Part shown: positions 44,777 to 50,253 of the stretch, one piece after another | Numbering within the stretch: the stretch's first letter is position 1 | Layout: each line of letters opens with the position of its first letter | NCBI GenBank assembly: GCA_016195025.1 | Contig: JACQAL010000017.1 | Span: forward strand, 1 to 61,895 | Direction of reading: 5' to 3' | Source of the DNA: Bacteroidota bacterium | GTDB lineage: Bacteria > Bacteroidota > Bacteroidia > Palsa-948 | DNA length: 61,895 nt | Position numbers and translations under genes: made by a program | Notes under the pieces: generated by a model | Told to the model about the DNA's origin: nothing | The model's input: only the letters and a program-made list of their open reading frames with translations | Databases searched by the model: none

Positions 44777-45358
44777 GTGAACGGCTTCGATTACTATAAC
44801 TGGCTCATTCTTCCGCTGATTATTTTCTTTTCGCGCATCTGCGATGTAACGCTGGGCACGCTGCGGCATGTGCTGATGGCGCGCGGCAACACGCGCCTGG
44901 TTCCGGTGCTGGGTTTTTTTGAAGTGCTCATCTGGATTGTGGTGGTGAGCCAGGTGATGAAGCAACTGAACAACGTTGCCTGCTATATTGCCTGGGCGGG
45001 CGGGTTTGCAACGGGCTCTTACGTGGGGCTGCTCATAGAGGAAAAACTCGCCTTCGGAATGCAACTCATCCGCATGATTACTAACCGCGACTGCACCGCA
45101 TTGCTCAACGCTATGCAGAAAGCAAACCACGGCACCACACTGCTGAATGCACAGGGAGCAAAAGGACCCGTGCAAATCATTTTAATTGTGGTGAAGCGCA
45201 AAAATCTGGAAGAAGTTACCGCGCTCATTGAAAAGCACGAGCCGGATATTTTTTATTCCATTGAAGACATTCGCGGAGTGAGCAAGGGCGTGTTCACCAA
45301 GACAAACGCAGAAATGTCAGTGCTGCGCAAAATGTTTCCTACGAGAAAAGCCAAGTAA
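44777..45358 (+). CDS. UPF0316 membrane protein (DUF5698/DUF2179)
   Basis: 193 residues from a GTG start 6 bp after the previous stop. Three N-terminal membrane helices (PLIIFFSRICDVTLGTLRHV, LVPVLGFFEVLIWIVVVSQV, YIAWAGGFATGSYVGLLIEE) form the DUF5698 part. The soluble tail is a DUF2179 domain (IILIVVKRKNLEEVTALIEK, then PDIFYSIEDIRGVSKGVF), a small fold often used as a ligand sensor. No experimental function is known to me. Confidence 0.88.
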   Translation: MNGFDYYNWLILPLIIFFSRICDVTLGTLRHVLMARGNTRLVPVLGFFEVLIWIVVVSQVMKQLNNVACYIAWAGGFATGSYVGLLIEEKLAFGMQLIRMITNRDCTALLNAMQKANHGTTLLNAQGAKGPVQIILIVVKRKNLEEVTALIEKHEPDIFYSIEDIRGVSKGVFTKTNAEMSVLRKMFPTRKAK

Positions 45359-45364
45359 ACAACA

Positions 45365-45474
45365 GTGAAAGTGAGCAGGTGTGAAAGCGGGAAAGTGAGC
45401 AGGTGAGCGAAACAGCCCCCTTTCTCACTTTCTCCTTGTCTCACTTTCACACTTTCTCCTTGTTTCACTTTCAT
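45365..45474. repeat. GTGAAAG/CTTTCAC word hairpin
   Basis: GTGAAAGTGAGCAGGTGTGA and repeats on the left are mirrored by TCTCACTTTC, CTTGTCTCACTTTCACACTT and so on. It follows the UPF0316 gene and could terminate it. Confidence 0.65.
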
Positions 45475-45488
45475 TTTATTTGCTTTAG

Positions 45489-45603
45489 GACTTACGCAAA
45501 ACGGTGTCATTCCGAGCGAAGCGAGGAATCTCCTTTGTGCTAAACATAGGAGATTTCTCCCTCTGGTCGAAATGACAATACTCACTAAACTTCTGCGTAA
45601 GTC
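45489..45603. mobile_element. GACTTACGCA element carrying a GTCATT palindrome
   Basis: Terminal repeats GACTTACGCA / TGCGTAAGTC bound about 95 bp that includes GTGTCATTCCGAGCGAAGCG and GGTCGAAATGACA, a nested palindrome. Almost the same interior is found at 50084-50242. No coding capacity. Confidence 0.7.
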
Positions 45604-45631
45604 AATTGCTTATTCCTTTTATCTTCGCGGC

Positions 45632-46096
45632 ATGAAGCAAATCTTTTTCGTCATTGGTTGTTTCGTTATTGTTGCCTTCACTTTTTATATTTACTTTTCA
45701 AAACACAAAGCCATGCAAAGCACAAAAATTATTTTTACAGAAAAAGCGCCCAAGCCCATTGGTCCGTATTCGCAGGCGGTGATGCGCGGCAATGCGCTGT
45801 TTGTTTCGGGGCAGGTGGGAATTAATCCCGCCACAGGCGCGGTGGATTCTTCTTCCATTGAGAACGAAACAAAACAGGTGATGGAAAACATTAAAGCAAT
45901 TGTTGAGGCGGCCGGAATGAAAATGAATGATGTGGTGAAAGTTACCATTTACCTTACCGACATGAACAACTTTGCGAAGATGAATGCCGTGTACGGCACT
46001 TATTTTCCCGAGAACCCGCCCGCGCGCGAAACCGTGCAGGTGAGCGCGCTGCCTAAAAAAGTGAATGTGGAAATATCGGTGATGGCGGTGAAGTGA
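45632..46096 (+). CDS. RidA family deaminase with N-terminal membrane segment
   Basis: 154 residues from ATG 45632. The first 27 (MKQIFFVIGCFVIVAFTFYI and YFSKHKA) form a membrane anchor or signal, after which the canonical RidA domain starts: TEKAPKPIGPYSQAV, VSGQVGINPATG, VVKVTIYLTDM, and NPPARETVQVSALPKKVNVE with the catalytic Arg. RidA hydrolyses reactive imines in the cytosol. If the upstream ATG is used, the protein would be exported or anchored. An internal ATG at 45713 would give a normal cytosolic RidA of 127 residues. Confidence 0.88.
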   Translation: MKQIFFVIGCFVIVAFTFYIYFSKHKAMQSTKIIFTEKAPKPIGPYSQAVMRGNALFVSGQVGINPATGAVDSSSIENETKQVMENIKAIVEAAGMKMNDVVKVTIYLTDMNNFAKMNAVYGTYFPENPPARETVQVSALPKKVNVEISVMAVK

Positions 46097-46108
46097 AAGC
46101 AGCAACCG

Positions 46109-46522
46109 CTAATTGGGAATGCCTTTATTATCTTTCCTCATTTTATTCAACGGAAGGTCGTTGGCAACAGCATTAAAAGCATCTTCAATTTTATATCCTT
46201 TCGTATATGCCATAAACATTATCTTCACTTCAAAATAGTTCCAAAGCCGGTTAATTTTATAATCAAAGTCCTTTATTTTTTTCCGCACCGCATTCACTTG
46301 TTTAATTTCATCTGCGGTGGCTTTGCCTTGCAGCGTTTTTACATGAAGAGAGAGAAAACCTGTTTTGTTACGATCCCGCGCTTCTCCTTCTTCTTTAAAT
46401 AATTTTTGCAGGAAATCAATTTCTTCTTTTGGAAAAGCGTGTATCTCGCTCAAGAGTTGTTCAGAAAATTCTGTCAGGGATTCGATTACTTCCTTATCGC
46501 TAAGGTTTTTTTCTTTTTTCAT
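46109..46522 (-). CDS. Helical hypothetical protein
   Basis: 137 residues starting MKKEKNLSDKEVIESLTEFS. It is all helical and strongly charged, with KKIKDFDYKINRLWNYFEVK and a tail DLPLNKMRKDNKGIPN. The upstream frame is not used because it lacks codon bias and the ATG at 46522 is a natural start. No family recognised. Confidence 0.5.
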   Translation of the reverse strand: MKKEKNLSDKEVIESLTEFSEQLLSEIHAFPKEEIDFLQKLFKEEGEARDRNKTGFLSLHVKTLQGKATADEIKQVNAVRKKIKDFDYKINRLWNYFEVKIMFMAYTKGYKIEDAFNAVANDLPLNKMRKDNKGIPN

Positions 46523-46615
46523 TGGAGTTAAGATTGTTGAACTATAATGGGCAAACCATCGCTGCATTGCCGTTTTTCTCTTAGTGTGTTGAGTTGTGAT
46601 TTAAAGTGTTAATTG

Positions 46616-46736
46616 TAGGACTTACGCAGTTTCGCCACTAAAACACTAAAGCACCAAATCCCACTAAACTTTGGTGTGTATTTTTTTGTGCTTTTGTGCT
46701 TTTGTGGCATTGCTTTTTGTTTTTGCGTAAGTCCTA
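46616..46736. mobile_element. TAGGACTTACGCA element with AATTG target duplication
   Basis: 121 bp with perfect 13-bp terminal repeats (TAGGACTTACGCA and its complement). Both flanks read AATTG, a likely 5-bp target duplication. The interior consists of CACTAAA and TTTTGTGC words. An almost exact copy in reverse orientation lies at 47703-47820. Confidence 0.8.
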
Positions 46737-46761
46737 AATTGGTCATTGGTAACTTTCCTGA

Positions 46762-47001
46762 TTACTTCTTCTCGGGCTTTTGCTGATATACTATTTTCCC
46801 CTTTTTGGTTTTGGTGCGGGTTTTATTGTCAGAATAGTATCTTACCCTCTCTCTCACTCCGTGCGCATAATACCAATGCTTTATTTTTATATTGCCTGAT
46901 CGGTAATATTCTCTTTCAACTTTTATGGGTATGCGGAGGAAACAAGAGGGAGAAACTGTCACGATGAAAGCAACTGCCGAACCGAGTAAAAGTTTTTTCA
47001 T
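46762..47001 (-). CDS. Small lipoprotein
   Basis: 79 residues. MKKLLLGSAVAFIVTVSPSC is a lipoprotein signal with Cys20. The mature part is basic with many Tyr (YYRSGNIKIKHWYYAHGVRE) and ends KKGKIVYQQKPEKK. Not recognised. It lies between two inverted copies of the TAGGACTTACGCA element and behind a GTCATTTCGA palindrome that separates it from a conserved upstream motif at 47159-47187. Confidence 0.55.
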   Translation of the reverse strand: MKKLLLGSAVAFIVTVSPSCFLRIPIKVEREYYRSGNIKIKHWYYAHGVRERVRYYSDNKTRTKTKKGKIVYQQKPEKK

Positions 47002-47038
47002 ACTAGACATTATTCAGATTAGATGTTTATATAGGTTT

Positions 47039-47113
47039 GTCATTTCGAACCCTGCTTTGAGGGTGAGAAATCTCCCCCTGAATGAGGAGATTTCTCCCTT
47101 CGGTCGAAATGAC
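47039..47113. repeat. GTCATTTCGA palindrome
   Basis: GTCATTTCGA and TCGAAATGAC close a 75-bp imperfect hairpin with AGAAATCTCCCC / GGAGATTTCTCC inside. It is the same family as the cores of the elements at 45489 and 50084. Confidence 0.75.
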
Positions 47114-47158
47114 AACATACACATAGTTTCTTATTTTGAATAATGTCCACTATTAATC

Positions 47159-47187
47159 TGCAAAGTTGCTGCCCAGCGTTGCATTGT
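47159..47187 (-). promoter_or_regulatory. Conserved 29-bp upstream motif, copy 1
   Basis: It differs at only five or so positions from 61124-61152. On the minus strand it reads ACAATGCAACG ... GCAGCAACTTTGCA. The other copy is 22 bp upstream of a surface-protein start, so this is probably a promoter or operator. A palindrome (47039-47113) now separates it from the nearest gene. Confidence 0.5.
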
Positions 47188-47204
47188 TTTCCACAAAATT
47201 ACTT

Positions 47205-47576
47205 TTATTTTTTATTTCCCTGAGCGCATAACGCGCGCAGTAGTTCTGCCGCCAGGCAAATTGCATTTTCGCCAAGCGCCTGAAAATCTTTTTCGGTGAT
47301 GAATCCGCTTAGCAGGCAAACCGCTATCACTTCTTTCATGTTGTGCAAATCCATTTTATCATAGAGCGCGGCAGTGGTGTTGGTTATCCATTTTTTATTC
47401 TTGCTGTGCAGTTCATAGAGAAGCGTGTTTCGTTTTTCGCCCGGCCTGAGCGGAGCAAGCCACTGCCCGTTCTCATCCAGTTCATCGGCAATCTCGCCAT
47501 CGCTTTTTCCACAGGCGGAGTGCAGAATTATTTTTTTCTCGTCCGCATTCGGCAAATATATTTTCAGCGCTTTCAT
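47205..47576 (-). CDS. Hypothetical protein with possible LuxR-like HTH
   Basis: 123 residues starting MKALKIYLPNADEKKIILHS. CGKSDGEIADEL resembles the first helices of a LuxR-type HTH. TTAALYDKMDLHNMKEVIAV followed by CLLSGFI resembles its recognition and closing helices, with about 30 extra residues between them. The match is suggestive only. It lies between two inverted copies of a small TIR element. Confidence 0.45.
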   Translation of the reverse strand: MKALKIYLPNADEKKIILHSACGKSDGEIADELDENGQWLAPLRPGEKRNTLLYELHSKNKKWITNTTAALYDKMDLHNMKEVIAVCLLSGFITEKDFQALGENAICLAAELLRALCAQGNKK

Positions 47577-47702
47577 GAACAGCAGGTATTGATTGCACCG
47601 GCAATATAACTAAGAAAGTATTTTTACTTTTTAGTATTAATACTAACCCCTTTTGCTTGACAAGGATGCGAAGGCAGATATATTTGCTCTCTTTATTGAC
47701 AA

Positions 47703-47820
47703 TAGGACTTACGCAAAAACAAAAAGCAATGCCACAAAAGCACAAAAGCACAAAAAAATACACACCAAAGTTTAGTGGGATTTGGTGCTTTAGTGTTTTA
47801 GTGGCGAAACTGCGTAAGTC
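47703..47820. mobile_element. Reverse copy of the TAGGACTTACGCA element
   Basis: TAGGACTTACGCA at 47703-47715 and TGCGTAAGTC at 47811-47820. The interior is the reverse complement of that at 46616-46736, almost base for base. The pair therefore brackets two small genes like the ends of a composite transposon. Confidence 0.8.
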
Positions 47821-47830
47821 ATACACAAGT

Positions 47831-48139
47831 ATGTTCAGCAGCAAAACAAGTACTCAGCATAAGGGGAAACTTATTTTTCCCTCACGCACAGCAAATGAAA
47901 CGAAGGGGAAACTTATTTTTCCCTCCGTTACAGCAAATGAAACGAAGGGAAACGCAGCGCAAGCGAAGGGGAAATTTATTCTTCCCTCCGTTACAGCAAA
48001 TGAAGTGAAGGGGAAACTGAATTTTCCCTCACGCACACTAAATGAACCAAAGGGGAAAAGAGTTTTTCCCTCTGTTGCGCCACACCAAACTTCAATTTCA
48101 GAAATAATTTCATCCTTCACCCTACACCAACAACCTTAA
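47831..48139 (+). CDS. Heptad tandem-repeat protein preceding unknown-family copy 2
   Basis: 102 residues from ATG 47831. Five 14-residue units (KGKLIFPSRTANET with variants KGKFILPSVTANEV, KGKLNFPSRTLNEP, KGKRVFPSVAPHQT) and one 7-residue unit (KGNAAQA) follow each other, so the basic unit is 7 residues. FPS is kept in every full unit. The gene ends 18 bp before copy 2 of the unknown family, so the two are likely one operon. The ATG is just after an inverted-repeat element. Function unknown. Confidence 0.5.
   Translation: MFSSKTSTQHKGKLIFPSRTANETKGKLIFPSVTANETKGNAAQAKGKFILPSVTANEVKGKLNFPSRTLNEPKGKRVFPSVAPHQTSISEIISSFTLHQQP
47861..48091. repeat. 42-bp tandem repeat, five units plus one half unit
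   Basis: Units start at 47861, 47903, 47945 (21 bp only), 47966, 48008 and 48050, each with AAGGGGAAA and TTTTCCCTC. All lengths are multiples of 21, so the reading frame is kept. No spacers, so not a CRISPR. Confidence 0.9.
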
Positions 48140-48157
48140 CCCTTAAACTTTACTACT

Positions 48158-48919
48158 ATGCCCGCAGGAACCCGCATCCCTACCCGACCGGAACAGTTTG
48201 CTCCTTACATGGACAACACCGATGACCTTCAACTGGCAGCCAACCCCGCCCCTCCGCCCGCGCAGAACTTTCAGAAGTTTGGCTGGACGGCAGCCGAAAG
48301 CGCGCAGTGGACCGCCTTCCGCAAGCAGAGCGATAAACTTTTTCAGCAGGTGAGCGACAAGAAAAAATCAACGAGCGATTTAAAAGACCAGATGAAAATT
48401 CTCATCAAGAATGTGAAAGCATACGACCACGATAAACTGAGCGGGCATCACCTGCTCGATAAAGTTGCGCTCAATGGCACCACCAGCGATTGCGAAACCT
48501 TTCGGGTGAAGCGCGGCACCGCGCTGGCAAAAAGCGTTACCAAAACCAGCGGAGATACGGGCACACTCATTCCCGTGCTCAGCGTGCGCAAAAACAATGT
48601 GGGCGAACATTTGCTGCGCGCCACCAACAACGACAAGGAAAAAAGCAAAGCCATTCCCAAAGGAATGAAATTTTTGAAAGTGTACCGCTTCATCGGCACC
48701 AAGCCGCCCTCCAGCATTGACGATTATATTTTTGTGGCGAATGCCAAACGCGGAAAAGCGCTCAGCCATTTTTCCGACCTCGGTCTTGACCCCAATGTGA
48801 AAATGTGGGCGTGGTATATTGCGCGTTACGAAAGTTCAACCGGCAAATTGGGAGACCCTTCTCCGTCCATTAAAGTGGATGTGAACCTGCAGGATGAAAC
48901 GAGCGCGCCTGCGGCTTGA
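48158..48919 (+). CDS. Unknown-family protein, copy 2 (253 residues)
   Basis: No signal peptide. The N-terminal 90 residues form helices with conserved Trp (FGWTAAESAQWTAFRKQSDK, then KKKSTSDLKDQMKILIKNVK). Next comes CETFRVKRGT and a beta-rich part: VGEHLLRATNNDKEK, MKFLKVYRFIGTKPPSS, FVANAKRGKALSHFSDLGL, and VKMWAWYIARYESSTGKLGD. The last motif (AWYIAR ... GxLG) is also in the partial gene at 61563, where it reads AWYIARVKNSRGELG. I know such proteins from Bacteroidota genomes only as hypotheticals. Confidence 0.75.
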   Translation: MPAGTRIPTRPEQFAPYMDNTDDLQLAANPAPPPAQNFQKFGWTAAESAQWTAFRKQSDKLFQQVSDKKKSTSDLKDQMKILIKNVKAYDHDKLSGHHLLDKVALNGTTSDCETFRVKRGTALAKSVTKTSGDTGTLIPVLSVRKNNVGEHLLRATNNDKEKSKAIPKGMKFLKVYRFIGTKPPSSIDDYIFVANAKRGKALSHFSDLGLDPNVKMWAWYIARYESSTGKLGDPSPSIKVDVNLQDETSAPAA

Positions 48920-48924
48920 CTTGA

Positions 48925-49015
48925 CTGGTAACGAATGAACGAATCTTATTACAAATTTTACGAATGCTGCTGTTATTCGTTACATTCGTAAAGTGATTCG
49001 TTAATTCGTTACCAG
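48925..49015. repeat. AACGAAT word hairpin with 12-bp terminal repeats
   Basis: CTGGTAACGAAT and ATTCGTTACCAG close a 91-bp hairpin made of ACGAATGAACGAATC and ATTCGTTACATTCG words. It lies between two convergent genes. Confidence 0.7.
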
Positions 49016-49056
49016 CGCGTTGCCAGCCAGAAATATAATGAACAGCGCCCTGCTGC

Positions 49057-50064
49057 CTACCACTCTATGCCGTATCTTCTCATCACTTCTGTTAATTCGG
49101 CTAAGGATTTTTTGCCGATGTTTCTGAACTTTAGCATATCCTCTTTTTTATATTTCCGCAAATCATAGAGTGTTTCAATGTCGGCTGCTTTAAGGCAATT
49201 CAGTATGCGAACAGATATATCCATGTCAATGATTTTTGGCGATGCTGCCCTCGCTGCTGCTTCGGCTTCTATCTTGCCAGCGCTTTCTATCAGCAGGGCA
49301 ATCTGCTCTTGGGTGAAAAAACCCGTTTGTTTCAGGTGCTCAATCTGGGCTTCGCTCAGGAAAACATTTTGTTTCAGGCGGGCAATATCCTCTTCGGTGA
49401 AAAGGAAAAATTTGTTTATCTTAAGTTGTTTCTCAATAAAGTTTTGCAACTCTGCGTTCAGTATTTCAAGTTCTTTATTTCTTTTATACACCGTTTCGTA
49501 ATGGCTCATGGCGCTGATAATTTTTCTGCGGATGTACTCAGTGCAAGCGCGCACTCTTTCTCGTGTAATACCCATTTCGCTGGCAATTTCCTCGAGCGTG
49601 AGGTACTCGAAATAATGCATTCTGTACATTTCAAATTTCCTCTGGTCGAATTGCCGTTCTTTCGCTATGTTGGAAAAAATATTTTTTAAAAACTCAGCAA
49701 ACTTTTCATAGTTCTGTCTATTATAATGAACAAGCCGCAGGGTATTTTCTTTTTCAAGTTCCGCTTTCAGAAATAATGTTTTGCTTCCCTTCGATGCATG
49801 CAATTCATAACTCGGAATGAGCCGCTTTTTTGCAAGTTCCAAAATTTTTCCTTTTGAAATGTGAAAAAGTTTGGCTGCTTCTTCTGCATCACACGCGCCT
49901 CCGTTTCTGAATTTTTCAAGAAGTTCTTTTACGCCTTCGTCTGTTACCTCCACGTTATCAGCGTCAACCACTTTAATTTTGTTCACAAGCCCTTTTTTAA
50001 TGGTCTTGAAATCAGTGCTCTTTAAGCCGAACAATTGATTTAATTCTTGAAGGGTGGTTTTCAT
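49057..50064 (-). CDS. HTH / sigma region 4 / RNA polymerase alpha-CTD fusion protein
   Basis: 335 residues with three DNA- or polymerase-related parts in order. Residues about 56-100 are an excisionase/MerR-like HTH (DAEEAAKLFHISKGKILELA). Residues about 150-195 match sigma-70 region 4 (FEYLTLEEIASEMGITRERV, then RACTEYIRRKI). A coiled-coil linker (195-270) includes three imperfect FFLFTEEDIARLKQN-like repeats. The last 58 residues match the alpha C-terminal domain (SVRILNCLKAADIETLYDLR, then FRNIGKKSLAELTEVM). It is likely a transcription regulator that contacts promoter DNA. No sigma region 2, so it is not a complete sigma factor. Confidence 0.85.
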   Translation of the reverse strand: MKTTLQELNQLFGLKSTDFKTIKKGLVNKIKVVDADNVEVTDEGVKELLEKFRNGGACDAEEAAKLFHISKGKILELAKKRLIPSYELHASKGSKTLFLKAELEKENTLRLVHYNRQNYEKFAEFLKNIFSNIAKERQFDQRKFEMYRMHYFEYLTLEEIASEMGITRERVRACTEYIRRKIISAMSHYETVYKRNKELEILNAELQNFIEKQLKINKFFLFTEEDIARLKQNVFLSEAQIEHLKQTGFFTQEQIALLIESAGKIEAEAAARAASPKIIDMDISVRILNCLKAADIETLYDLRKYKKEDMLKFRNIGKKSLAELTEVMRRYGIEW

Positions 50065-50083
50065 TTATATCCTATTATCATTG

Positions 50084-50242
50084 AACTTACGCAAAACGGT
50101 GTCATTCCGAGCGAAGCGAGGAATCTCCTTTGTGCCAAACATACGAGATTTCTCCCTATGGTCGAAATGACACTACTCACTAAACTTCTGTCCGATGGAA
50201 TACGGACTCCGTACAGCCGAAGGCAGTCGGAGCGTAAGTCCT
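50084..50242. mobile_element. CTTACGC element with nested hairpin
   Basis: Ends GAACTTACGC and GCGTAAGTCC. The first 110 bp match the element at 45489-45603, then an extra about 40 bp (starting TCCGATGGAATACGGACTCC and ending GGCAGTCGGA) is inserted just before the right end. It is a palindrome within a palindrome element. Confidence 0.65.
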
Positions 50243-50253
50243 GTATCATTGGT

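Noticed and set aside
49057-50064. A complete alternative sigma factor
   Set aside because: Only region 4 is present; no region 2 for minus-10 recognition and melting.
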